Assembly: GCA_013397795.1 (NCBI GenBank)
Contig: VZTJ01000078.1
Coordinates: 428 to 64,427, forward strand
Direction of reading: 5' to 3'
DNA from: Orthonyx spaldingii
Taxonomy: Eukaryota > Chordata > Aves > Passeriformes > Orthonychidae
Length of the DNA: 64,000 nucleotides
Every line of letters begins with the position of its first letter. Position 1 is the stretch's first letter. This document shows, in pieces, positions 11,914 to 52,800 of the stretch. Position numbers and translations under genes: made by a program. The notes beneath the pieces are model-generated. The model searched no databases, had not been told where the DNA came from, and saw nothing but the letters and a program-made list of their open reading frames with translations.

Positions 11914-12400
11914 TTCACAGAATCACAGAATGTCCTGAGTTAGAAGGGACTCACAAGGATCATCAAAGTCCATCTCACGGCCCTGTACGGGCCAGCCGCA
12001 GGAATCCCACCCCATGCCTGAGCATTGTACAAACACTTCTTGAGCTCTGGCAGCCTTGGGGCTGTGACCACCGCCCTGGAGACCCTTTCCAGTGCTCAAC
12101 CACCCTCTGAGTGAAGAACCTTTTCCTGATATCCAACCTCAACCTTCCCTGATTCAGCCTCAGGTCATTCCCTCGGATCCTGTCACTGGTCACCACCAGA
12201 GAGAGCAGTGTCTGTCCCTCCTGAGAAAGCTGCAGACGCTGACCGTGTGTCGCCGCAGTCTCCTCCAGGCTGAACAGACCAAGAACCCTCAGCCTCCCTC
12301 TCAAGAGCCTTCACCATCCTCGTGGCCTCCGTTGGACGCTAACAGCTTTAGCTCTTTCTTATACCGTGGTGCCCAGAACTGCACAAAGGACTCGAGGGGT
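11914..12400 (-). mobile_element. CR1 LINE fragment abutting the FMR1 CpG island
   Basis: The sequence starts with the reverse complement of the CR1 3-prime end (TTCACAGAATCACAGAATGT) and continues through recognisable CR1 blocks: CCCTTTCCAGTGCTCAACCA, GAAGAACCTTTTCCTGATAT and CTCCTCCAGGCTGAACAGAC, ending near 12400 with a GTGCCCAGAACTGCACAAAG block. It is about 490 bp, minus orientation, fairly well preserved, and ends about 800 bp before the FMR1 start codon. Confidence 0.9.
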
Positions 12401-12823
12401 GTGTTCAATTCACATTTTATTGTAACTCCTGGCCACGGCCAGGCAGGGAGACTGCACGGTTGAGCCTTCCCCCTGCCAGGGCAGCCCCTCAGGGACAGAC
12501 ACCGAGCCCCAACGAGCCCGGCCGCCATGTCCCCTCCATCCCAGCAGCCCCCGCGCTGCTCGGTCCGTCGTTCCCTTCGCCTCTCCGCGGGCCCCACACA
12601 ACCATCGCTGCCCGGGGCCGTTACTCGGCGCGGTTTGGGGCCTCAGCGCGGCGCCGGGCCGGGCCGGGCCGGGCCGGTGCGAGCACTCGGACGCGGGGCG
12701 GCGGGCACACACGGCCGGACCACGGACACGACCGCTGCCACCCGCGCCTGGCTGAGGGGGCCGCGCGCCGCGACCAGCGCCGGCCAGGCCGCGCGATCTG
12801 ATTGGCCGGCGGTGCCGGTCACT

Positions 12824-13156
12824 NNNNNNNNNNNNNNNNNNNNNNNNNNNNNNNNNNNNNNNNNNNNNNNNNNNNNNNNNNNNNNNNNNNNNNNNNNNNN
12901 NNNNNNNNNNNNNNNNNNNNNNNNNNNNNNNNNNNNNNNNNNNNNNNNNNNNNNNNNNNNNNNNNNNNNNNNNNNNNNNNNNNNNNNNNNNNNNNNNNNN
13001 NNNNNNNNNNNNNNNNNNNNNNNNNNNNNNNNNNNNNNNNNNNNNNNNNNNNNNNNNNNNNNNNNNNNNNNNNNNNNNNNNNNNNNNNNNNNNNNNNNNN
13101 NNNNNNNNNNNNNNNNNNNNNNNNNNNNNNNNNNNNNNNNNNNNNNNNNNNNNNNN
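12824..13156. other. Assembly gap of 333 N in the FMR1 promoter or 5-prime UTR
   Basis: An unbroken run of N replaces the sequence from the inverted CCAAT box region to 71 bases before the start codon. In vertebrate FMR1 this interval holds the core promoter, transcription start and the 5-prime UTR trinucleotide repeat. The gap size may be only an estimate. Confidence 0.95.
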
Positions 13157-13227
13157 CCCGCCTGCGCCGGCACAGAGAAAGGGAAGGGAGGCGGCGCCGG
13201 GCCTGGGTCTCCCGCACCGCGCACAAC
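13157..13227 (+). other. FMR1: FMR1 5-prime UTR, visible part
   Basis: Seventy-one GC-rich bases between the gap and the start codon. No in-frame upstream ATG and no CGG or CCT run is visible in this remaining part. Confidence 0.7.
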
Positions 13228-42433
<29,206 letters not shown>

Positions 42434-44232
42434 ACTGCATAACTCTGAAGTCATATTTCCTATACTGTTTCAGTAATTCCTATTCCATGTTAGAGAAACT
42501 TGTTAGGCCAAAGACAAATAGTAGGCAAGATGGCGCAGGGCATGAAATGAACATATGTTCTCTGTTAGCCTTTTTTAACATCAACAGTATGCAGTTGTTT
42601 TCAGAATAAGAAGTTATTCAAATATTTGCATAAAAATACCTGAACTTCCGAAAATCGCTTCCAAGTACATATTGCAGTTCAAATGATGAAAGATTCTTTT
42701 TTGTTTGTTTTAAAAATACTGAGCTGTGCATTGGTAAACTTTCTGTTCAGTTGTACCATTTTAACACATCGGGTCAAATTCACTGCTCAATCTCAGTTTT
42801 CAGAATAAATAGTGTTTGCAGTAATCAAATTGGCTTCTGTTTTCAATCTAACTTACCAATTCTTCATGAAATGCTATGTCGTTTTATGTCCTGTGTCAGT
42901 TCACATTCTGGTCCACCTTTTTCAATATTTTGGTGGACCCTGAAATCTGTGTGATGTAACAATTGTCATTTTCATTAGCAAAAAAGTTGTATGATCTGTG
43001 CCTTTTTTATATCTTGGCAGGTAGGAATATTATATTTGGATGCAGAAATCAGGGAAGATGAGTTGGTAACACTAAATGTAAAATATATGTAGCAATCCTT
43101 GTCAGACATTAGTACTTTATAGACAAGTGCATGCTTTCCATAATTTTTTCCTTACATAAACATTCAGTTAGGCAGTTATAAGAATAGGAAATTTATTTTG
43201 CACTGAAGATTTGGCAAATAGTGTTATTGAAAAAGGGGTGTAATTTTTTTCTTTGTAGGCAGTACAGAAGCTTTTTTTTAAAAAAAAAAAAAAAAAAATT
43301 AAAAAAAATCTTTCCATTGTGGAAAACTAAAAAACTCATTGTTACTGAGGGAACAAGTATATCATGTTCACAAGCTAGTAATGTGTGCCTGCTGTTTGGC
43401 CAGATGACCAGCCTAAAGCATTGATGGTTTTCATCCTCCCAAAATTTTTGAATTACATATTTTAATTTGGGGGCTATTGCAGGAGAGGTAGGAAGAAAGT
43501 CACCACGTCATGCCCTGACAAGTACAGATACAGTAGTAAAAAATATTGAAGATAAAACAAAAGTTCTTCATATTTTGAGCTGCAAGGTCCTAATTACCAG
43601 CCAATATGAAGGTGTCACAGAATTTGATCCAAAGTGCAGTGGTACACCAGGGAAGGGTGGGAAGTGGTGGGAGGAGCTGTGCTTTCTTTCATTTCTGATC
43701 ACACATTAAACTTACTGGGCACAACTGCATAAGGACCTTCATTTCAGTCCATTTTTGTTCAGATTGCTCCAGAAGGAGAGCCACTGTTTATGTACAGAAT
43801 TGTACAAACTTGACCTTGCCTCTGATGTATTTTGTGAGTTTTGTTTCTTTGCTTTTTTCATTCTTTTTTTTCCTTGCATACAGGTGAGCATACTAAAACT
43901 GGCAACAAACTGCACATGATTTAACAAATATAAAAATGTCTTAAAAAGTATTGCCAAACATTAATGTTGATTTCTAGTTATTTATTTTGGGAATGTATAG
44001 TATTTGAAAACAGAAATTGGTACCTTGCACACATCATCTGTAAGCTGTTTGGTTTAAAATACTGTAGATAATTAACCAAGGTAGACTGACCTTGTAATGT
44101 AACTGCTCTTGGGCAATATTCTCTGTACATATTAGCTACAACAGATTGGATTTTATGTTGACATTTGTTTGGTTATAGTGCAATATATTTTGTATGCAAG
44201 CAGTTTCAATAAAGTTTGATCTTCCTCTGCTA
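42434..44232 (+). other. FMR1: FMR1 3-prime UTR
   Basis: About 1.8 kb after the stop. The distal end (GTATGCAAGCAGTTTCAATA and AAGTTTGATC) looks like the conserved end of the mammalian FMR1 3-prime UTR, with AATAAA at 44208-44213, so cleavage is expected near 44225-44235. A weaker internal signal lies at 42804-42809 and another AATAAA at 44812-44817. A 40-base A-rich run at 43269-43310 is inside the UTR. Confidence 0.8.
44208..44213 (+). terminator. FMR1: FMR1 poly(A) signal AATAAA
   Basis: Canonical hexamer followed within 20 bases by TG- and T-rich sequence (AAGTTTGATCTTCCTCTG), in a block that appears conserved with mammals. Confidence 0.8.
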
Positions 44233-47085
44233 ACTGATGTTGATGCAATCCTTATGAATGATTGCTCTAAAAAAATCTCAACTGACAGAAAGTAGAAAGT
44301 ATTTCTTTGTTTAGACTTTAACTGTAGCCATTGTTTATTTACACATTTTAGAAAAGTCTCAAACATTACCAGTTTTCAAAACTACGGCACATAATGATCA
44401 AGAAGAGAGTCTCCTGAGGGAATGGTACAGAATCTGTCAAGTGGTCACACTTCATGCACTCATTTCTCACATTCAGTGGTTGAGTTCACTAAGGTGCTAA
44501 CCCAGGTAAATGTGAAATTACTAAACTACAGTCTGACTAATTGGCTGCATTCCATTTCCAAGTGGGTTTGGGGGTCATGACCGTTTTCAGTATTTGTGTA
44601 AACATATATCCCTTTCAGTTCATATTCAAGTGGTTTGAAATGTTATTAAATTTCAACAAATTAAACTGTGAAGCTAAATGTACACTTTTATTTTGAAAAG
44701 TCATGTTGTTACAAAGCTTGAAAGTGCAACAAATGTCTGATGCTTGAGTTCAGGTCCGTCCTAATGATAACTATTATAAAGTATGGTCTAATGAATTAAA
44801 ATTATTTTTAAAATAAAGTTCTTTGAAAGACTGAGAGGTATTTGTGAATCATGCCAAAGTCTAAATTCAGTAGGGTTAAGCTCAAAGCCTATGAATTAAC
44901 AAATGCTTATAAAAATAGAAATTTTTTTTTTTGTTTATTGAATGCATTTTTGTTAATGGTGGTGGGGAGTTAAGATTTTCAGAGTTGTTATTAAAACTTT
45001 GTCAAGGAAAAAAATATCTTTATTCAGCTTTTTTGAAGCAGATAAAAATCTCTTTATGAGCACTCATGAGTTCAGGAAAATACAAGGTTTAGTTTCTTGA
45101 ATACAGAAGTTATTTGAATCAGTTACTGATGAGCTTTTTCAGCCCTTTTTTGTCTCCAATATCAAATATTGTGTACCATGCTTTATTTCCCCAGTCCAGG
45201 AAGGACATCAAGTGCTGTGAGTATGGTACTGAGTGTAGACCCCTGCTTCTTCCTACAAGCACCTGCTGTGAAAGGCAGTTTATTTTCCTGAACTGCAGTA
45301 TGCTTCCCTACAAAACCCTTCGGTATTGAATATTAAAAGGGAAAACTTTAGCTTCTAGTGAGTATTCCTCAGTCATTTCAGGAACCATGCTGTACAGTTC
45401 TGCTAAGTTCTTTGCTAATCTGCAAGAGAAAATGGATCTCAAATATTTTTATCCTGTGTGTTGTTAAAGGTTTTGTCTATTTCCAGAAGCAGCAAGACTT
45501 GCAGTGGAGTACCTGTGTCAAGGGGTGGGGGGAAGTGTTGCTGGTTCTGGTGGCTGCTTAAAAGAATTTTTTTTTAAAGTGACAAGGCTGAGCTTGTTGT
45601 TTCCACAGTAGCATGTACTGAGCTTGTTCATCATTCACTTGAACGTAACAGATTTTCATCCTAACAGATGCTGGTCAAAGAGTCTTTTCCAAACATAGAC
45701 CCATGAAAACTGGGGTGCCTAGGACATTTACACTGAGGTATTAAGGCAGTTTAATATATGTTAGGAAAAGTGAGGTTAGACTTCCTGAGCTGAGTGTTCT
45801 GGATGGATTCTGGTTTGATCACAAGGTTCTCCTTGGCAGAGGTTCGTTAGACTTAAGCGCAGTGTAGGTTTCACATCATATTTTTAGGCTGTGATTTACA
45901 GAAACAGCTCTTTACTCTTTGGCATTGTGAGTCTTTCACAGAGGACTGTGGATCTTTTGCCTGCATCAGGGGATGAATCTGGTTTTCTACAAACAATTTC
46001 TTAAAATGCATCGCATATCTGTCACTTGTGCTTTCACAGTTGTGAAGATCATTCATCTCAACCAGTGTGGTAGAGAGAAATAATTGCTGTTAAAGCCGGA
46101 TGAGTCAGTTGCCATAATTACTTTTTTACATTGTTTAAAAATTATTTTACAATAGACTTTAAAGCAGTAATTTTTGTGTGCTTTGAGTACTGTATGGAAT
46201 TGGATAATAAGAAAGCAACAGTCATAGGTAATTTTGTGTATTTACTGAAAACCCAGTAGGAGAAGATGTTTTCTTACAGTTTTGCACTGAATATAAGAAA
46301 CTGGTTTCCAATAAAAGCAGTTAATTTAAAGCAAAAAATTATTACATGGATGTAGTCTATAAATGCTAAGAACTTAACTTGCAGAAATGCTATAGCAAAC
46401 ATTTGAGGTGGTTTGGGGTTAGGATGTGCTTTTCTGCCTGGTGGACTCAGGCTGAGCCTCAGGTGAAGGCTACAGCAAGGGGAATCAACAGTCCTAAATG
46501 TAGTAAAGTCAATTAAGTGTTCTATTTAAAATGGGGGGGGGGGGCAATTTTCTGTGATTCTTACAGTCTGAAAGGTCTCATGTCAGAAATGCATCACACT
46601 GTCTGGAGTGTTCCATGAGAGAAATCAGCATGGAAAATCTCACTTTCATGTAAATCATATGCTTCAGAACACAAAGGCTTGTGGATTGGACATTTCCAAG
46701 TATCTCCACATTGGTACTGCTGAAGGTGGCTGAGTCTAGTCTGGGTATACAATGAAACAATGACACTGAGGATATGATGTATTATTGCTTATTTTAGCAA
46801 GCTAATGCTGCATACAAATGAGGTTAAAGAGAGCCACCCTTAAAACTCATTATGCAATTAACTGAAATAAGGGGGAAAAAACCCATGCATGTGAATATAT
46901 GTTTTTTCAGGCACTTACCAGTTCTTATCAGTTCAGATGGCTGTTGTAGCAAACTGCAGCTGCTTTAGGCAGCTCGTCTGGAGAACTGCCTTGATGGCAT
47001 CTGCATTTACTTTAGGCTTCTGTGTATTTTAAAAACACTGCTCCCTGTCTATTCAGCCTTTCCTTAATAAAAGGAATGGAAGTGG
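44233..47085. other. Intergenic between FMR1 and FMR1NB, no feature recognised
   Basis: AT-rich. A pure G run of 11 at about 46534-46544 is the only striking simple sequence. Short open frames show nothing gene-like. Confidence 0.5.
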
Positions 47086-47565
47086 TAGAATCCTAGAATG
47101 GTCTGGGTTGGAAGGGACCTTAAAGATCATCTAGTTCCAACCTCTGCCTTGGGCAGAGACACCTTCCTGTAGACCAAGTTGCCCAGAGCTCCATCCAACC
47201 TGGCCTAGAATGCCTACAGGCAGAGGGCATCTACAGCTTCTCTGGGCAGCTTGTGGTAGGGCCTCACCACCCTCACTGTAAAAAACTACATCTCTATATC
47301 CATCTAAATTGAACCTCTTTTAGTTTAAAACTGTTACCCTTTGTCCTATTGCACAGACCCTGCTAAAAAGTCTTCCCCGTCTTTCTCATGGAGCCCCTTT
47401 AGGCACTGGAAGGGGCCCTAATGTGTCCCCAGAGCATTCTCTAGGCTGAGCAACCCCAGGTGTCTCAGCCTGTCTTCACAGCAGAGCTGTTCCAGGCCTC
47501 TGGTCACCTCCATCGCCCTCTGGACAAGCTCGAAAAGGTCCATGTCCTTCATAAGGGAGGAACTT
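47086..47565 (-). mobile_element. CR1 LINE fragment, first part (interrupted by LTR)
   Basis: It starts with the reverse complement of the CR1 tail (TAGAATCCTAGAATGGTCTG, GGTTGGAAGGGACCTTAAAG, ATCATCTAGTTCCAACC) and continues through AGGCTGAGCAACCCCAGGTG and GGTCCATGTCCTTC. The rest of the same element resumes at 48130. Confidence 0.92.
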
Positions 47566-48127
47566 GTGTTCTAACTCCAGCCAGCACCACCACGTAGCTG
47601 CTCACTCACTCAGTGCCCTCTTCCCCCTCCACCCTCACAGTGGGGATAGGAATCAGGGAAACAAGAGAGTCAAAATCATGGGTTGATACAAGAATAGTTT
47701 AATAATTGAAAGAGAATACAGTAATAATTGTAATGAAAAGCAGTGAGAGAGATGAAATCCAAGAGGAACAAGAGCTGCACAAAACAATTGCTCAGTATGC
47801 TGACCAGTGCCCAGCCCATCCCTGGGCAGTGTTTAGCGTGTCTCTGCCAACTCCTGCAGTTTATATACTGGGCATGGTGTGCCATGGTGTGGAATATCCC
47901 TTTGGCCAGTCCAGCTGAGCTGTCCTGGCCATATTCCCTGCTGGTTTTTGGTGCACCTGCTCCCTGCCAGAGCATGGGAACTCAAAAGGCCTTGATTAAG
48001 AGCAAGAGCTGCTTAGCAACAACTAAACATCAGGGTGTTTTCAACATTATTCTCATCCTAAATCCAAGGCACAGCACTGTGCCAACTACAAAGAAGAAAA
48101 TGTACCTCTGCCCCAGCTGAAATGAGG
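47566..48127 (-). mobile_element. ERVL-type solo LTR, minus orientation, inserted in CR1
   Basis: Read on the minus strand it begins near TTTCAGCTGGGGCAGAGG, continues with TTGGATTTAGGATGAGAATA, has a TATA box (TATATAAA, about 47868-47860) and a TTATTAAACTATTCTTGTAT segment around the R region, and ends GGCTGGAGTTAGAACA at about 47568. This is the layout of the common avian ERVL LTRs. No internal retroviral sequence flanks it, so it is a solo LTR. I could not find a clean target-site duplication. Confidence 0.8.
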
Positions 48128-48272
48128 CTGGATCTCCAGAGCTGGTTGCAGTATACCAGGTGGGGTTTCAAGAGAGTGGAGTAGAGGGGAAGAATCACCT
48201 CCCTTGACCTGCTGGCCATGTTGCCTTTGATGCAGCCCAGGATATGGTTGGTTTTCCGAGTCTAAGAAAGAG
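48128..48272 (-). mobile_element. CR1 LINE fragment, continuation after LTR
   Basis: Blocks CAGAGCTGGTTGCAGTATAC, CAGGTGGGGTTTCA, GAATCACCTCCCTTGACCTG and TTTGATGCAGCCCAGGATAT are the next CR1 segment in order after the part ending at 47565, confirming one element split by the LTR. Confidence 0.9.
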
Positions 48273-49787
48273 CCATGCCAGATTTGTGCTTCAAGTGTGC
48301 AAATATTTGGTGAAGCAATGGGGTGATGCTCTTACCTAAATAATTCACTTTTCATGAGTTAGTGAGAAGCTCTAACTTAAGCATTCTGAACAAACTTTTT
48401 GATTTGAGATGGGTGTATTTTGATCTCTTGTCTGTTACCTGGTCTGCACAATCAGGTGATGTTTCTGTATTGTACATTGGAGTGTGATTGGTAAGTGTAT
48501 AAACTTGTTTTTAACTTGGTGAATTAGAAGACTTGAGAGGCTTTCCAACAGTCTCAGCAGGGGCCAGTTTTCCCCAAAACACACTGAGGTTTTCCTGGCC
48601 CCTCTGCTGATCCATCCTGTTCCATGCACCGGCCCTGGGGGTGGTGACTGTGACGTGCTTTGGTTCCACGGTTGCCAGGGCCAGTCTGTGGTTGCTGCAC
48701 CCTGGGGAGCTGCTCTCACTCTGCTCCAGCAGGGCTGGAGGACACAGCAAAAGTAAGTAATGGCAAGACAAGAATTTTGTCTTGTTTCCTTCTCCCTTGT
48801 TTTCCCAATTTGTCATGAATGGTATTAGATTTTAGTAAGTATCTTGGAAAATGTGGTTCCTGTCCTCTTAAGAAATAATTTCACATTACCAAAGTAGTTT
48901 CTCCATGGGAGAGAACGTGTTTGTATATCCCTCTATAGCACAGTTCACCCAAGGGCAGGGAAGCTTTCCTCACTGAGCAGCAGGAGTGCAGAAAGAGCTG
49001 ACCCTTCAAAGGGCAATATCCGTGTGAAAGGCAGTCAGTCTTTTCCCTGTACAGCACTTCAAAAAATGGGATTCTCCCCTCACCAGTACTAACAAATTCT
49101 CTCTAGGTTTAACTACAACTAAGTGGTAATAATTGAAAAAAGCCCTTTTTATGGTAAAACAGGAGGGGCAGGCAAAGTGAAATACAGCATCTGGCAAAGC
49201 AGTCATCAGGGGCTGCTTGGGGGTACAAAACCCAGCTTAAACCTACTGTTAAATTACTGTGAATCACATGGGGATTTCTAAAAGTATTTTTGTCCATAAT
49301 ACCATTTTGAACTACCTTTTAAAAATGTTATCCAAAGCACTCCATGTGCTCCAATTGTGAAAAGAGTGACGAATTCAATGAGCTAAACTAGAATTCAGTT
49401 TTAAGCTTTCAGAAATTATTCATTCTTCACTTTGGATTCTGTTCATTGAACTGGGATTAAAACTTTTAGCTAAAAATTATCTTTTCAAGTGCCAGGTGTC
49501 CAGCTCCGGGACACTTCAGAAAGATAATTTTTTGGCTAGTCTCTGTTAACAAGATGCTTTCCTTTAAACTCTCTAAATGAGTAACTTCTTAAAAATCATT
49601 TCTTGCCCATATGTATACATATGTTTCCAATGGATTTTGGCTTCCTCTTTCTTGCAAAAAAGGCAGTCGTGCTCTGTGCAGCAATCAACTGTCAGGTTTG
49701 CTGTAATCCATAAGCATGAAGTTAAGATGAATAATTTGTTTTCTGCAGGACCCTATACCCATTACTGAACTTGGTTTTATTGCAGTG
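48273..49787. other. Upstream region of FMR1NB
   Basis: No CpG island, clear TATA box or upstream exon could be supported. A perfect 16-base palindrome CATATGTATACATATG lies at 49608-49623. Confidence 0.5.
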
Positions 49788-49857
49788 ATGCTACCCTTTG
49801 GCACTCGTCGAGCGTGGGGCTTCATGGTCCTGCTCCTGCTCTGTAGCGTCCATTCAC
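49788..49857 (+). CDS. FMR1NB: FMR1NB-like exon 1 (signal peptide)
   Basis: Seventy bases encoding MLPFGTRRAWGFMVLLLLCS and VHS, a signal peptide, ending at CATTCAC/GTGAGT in phase 1. An in-frame TGA lies upstream (about 49727) without an earlier ATG, so this ATG is the first available in the contiguous sequence. The ATG follows TTTTATTGCAG, which is itself a good acceptor, so a further 5-prime exon is possible. Confidence 0.8.
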
Positions 49858-52800
49858 GTGAGTACTGCAAGGACAATAACATTTTCCAGGAAGCAGCAAA
49901 TACTTTTACTAGCAAGAAATTTGCAGGTTTTGTTGTCTTGGAATTGATTGGGAAATACTGAGAAATATTACAAGCAATTACTTCAGATTGGATTGATCAG
50001 TGCTGAGACTTAAATAGAGCAAAATATTTTTTTTCTTGCAACTATAGTTCCCATTTCCCTCTGTGCATCTGTACAAGAAATACATGCTGCTTGTTTCATC
50101 CCTGGCAGTGCATCTTGCTTTTATTCTACGGTTGATCATAGATTTTTCTGGTTTTTCCCCAATTATAGATTCCTCTATTTTTTCTCCACTTTGACTTTTT
50201 TTCAGCATACAATTAAAGGTGTTCTTATAGACTGTTGAGAATTGATGTATTTGCTTACTACAGCAAATGATTCAAAGATAGCAAAGGGTTTTTTCTGATA
50301 ACTTGCACTCACAACAGAAGTTAAATTTGGTCATCTGACACATGTATCAGTCCAAACATGTTTGTATTTGATCCGTAATGCATTGAGAAACTAGACCCAA
50401 GAGCCTTTTCAGGTCTTGATGAAAGGCTGGCAGTTGCTGTGTTGTTGTAAAAGACTTCCAGGGTGGGTGTGAGCTCAAACATAGATATAAAATGTGTGAG
50501 TACAGCAATGGCCATCAAACCTCGGTATATGGCCTGTGTCTCTTTAAACCCTCATATGGAAGTCATGTGTAGGGCAGCCACGGTTTTCAGATGATTCTTA
50601 CCAAACTGAATGTTGGAAAGCTCATCTCATGAACTTCCTATGAAATCACTACAAAGTCTTTAAAATGTTCTGCTCTGTCTTGTTTACTACCAGGGAGAGG
50701 GGCCCCATGACATGTCACATGTCACTGTGAGCTTCGGTGGTCACATTTCTGTTACACCATTGTTTCAGATGTTCTATTTTGACAGTACCTTCAATTCTCT
50801 CTACTCTATTCTTCTTTTTCCCAAGAGAATTTTATATGGCACAGAACAGGCAAATTGTGCCCCAGGACAAGAAGGGAATTTATGCTCCTGATGCAGTTTG
50901 CTGAAGAATTATCCAAAAGCCTAAAGTTGTTCAATACTTTAGTTTATGGTTAGGCTGTCATCTCACTTCTGTTCACCAGGAACTCTAACACCATGAAATG
51001 GCTTTCAGCAAACTCCATCACTGAAAGCTATTAAAGTGGTGATGGTGTAAGTTTCTCTCATGAAGAGAAAAAAGGCAAGCAGGTGGGAATACTGGGTCTT
51101 TTTTTCCCCCTCATTGGGGAGTGGTTAATTGCCAGTGGAGTCCTACTGTGGTTTGCACTTTTGGTTTAATGAGAAAGAGATGTAGGGAGGCAGCAAGGTT
51201 TACTGATGTCATATTTTTTTAGAATAGTATAAATGAAAGGTGATTGGGAAGTCCCAGAGTAAGAAATCAGTAGGTTTTGTGTGAACATTGCAGTACCTCT
51301 ATATTTAGAGACGTTTTGCTCTTTCCTATGCAACTGCAGTAGGTCACTGTCTAAAATAAGATACTGAGATAGATGCATGTTTGGTTGTGTCTGATAAAGA
51401 AGGTGCCTTTCACCATGTTCCTGTGTTTTAACTGGGGTCTGATCTTTATCTAAAAAGCTGAAAGTTCTGCTTGTGTGCGTAGGAGAAATATAACTGTAGA
51501 TACAGCAAAGTGTTTTCATGTAACCTGCACCTCATAGGTGAGCAGCAGGGCTTTTTATCCTTGACAATTTCCACCTGAATGGATTCTTTAATTTAAATTT
51601 TACAGCTTTAGTTCTTGACTCATTGTGGTTCATGAAGCTATTTAAAGCAATATAAGTGAATACAACAGAAAGACATCTGTGCTTAACCTTGCTAGCCATC
51701 AGTAGACACAGTTCCTGATGACTGTAAATGCCTTCCTAATGAGTGATAATCAGTATGAAAATGTCATTGCTTTAATTAATTACAGACAGTTTTGATGGTA
51801 ATGAGCTAATCATTATGAACTTTCAGTTCTTGCAGCACCAATTCAGCCTGGTTCAGAACAGAGTGGAGAGGCACCCAGCAAACCTAACATGACAGTGAAA
51901 GGTGTATTCGAATCCTTCCTAAGCTTCTTCAGGCCAATGAGTAAGTGTCACTTCACCACTGCAGCATTGTTTCTCTCTTCCCTTCCCACTTCTGTCTCAC
52001 TTCCAGTCCACCCTCCCTCCCCTACTTGTCAGCATTTAATGTGTCTAAAACCCTCAGCCTAACACTGTAAAGCTCACTAGAGCTCTTGAAAATGGGATTG
52101 CTCAGTGCCTCTTTGGAACAATCACAGATTTGTTTGCATTACTACCCTCCTGCAAAACTCTCCGTCACCAGCGATGTGAAATGCTCAAATGCTCACTGTG
52201 CTGGAAATGCTCAAATCATGCTGGAAAGTTTGCCATAGGATCCACCCTGTCTAGCTTTGTTGTACCTCATCTGAACTAGTTTTCTAGTCTTCCCACGTAC
52301 ACATAGAGAGAAAAGAGAATTGGGCACAGCCTAAATGAGAGAAGGATTTTGTCCCACACTGGTGTCTCTCCCACTCCTACTGGCTAAGGAAGGCTTCAGG
52401 CTTGTCAGATTAGATTGATCCACTCACCTTTAGACAGCTGAAGTTAAATTACAAGAATTACATGATTTCATAAAATTATTGAGATGGAAATCAAAATGCT
52501 AATTTGCTAATATCAAAAAGAAAGATAATATTTATGAGTACAGAAAAAATTTGTTATATATAAAAATTGATAGCCTGGTTCCATAACTGGACCACATACC
52601 AATAGAAAGGAGAAGAAGAAATACAACTTTTCACTTAGTATGTTTCTGCATTAATATCAGTGTGCCTTCACCACTACTGCTCACATGTAGCCCTAAGCAA
52701 ACACAGAGGACTGGTAAAGATCCTGATCCCCCCATGCAGCACACTGAATTGGCTACCAGCAGTGTCTCTGAGAAATGTGAGGCTGACAACACAGCCAGTC

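Noticed and set aside
49608..49623. Perfect 16-bp palindrome CATATGTATACATATG upstream of FMR1NB
   Set aside because: Alternating purine-pyrimidine AT-rich palindromes of this size arise often by chance; no matching factor site or array.
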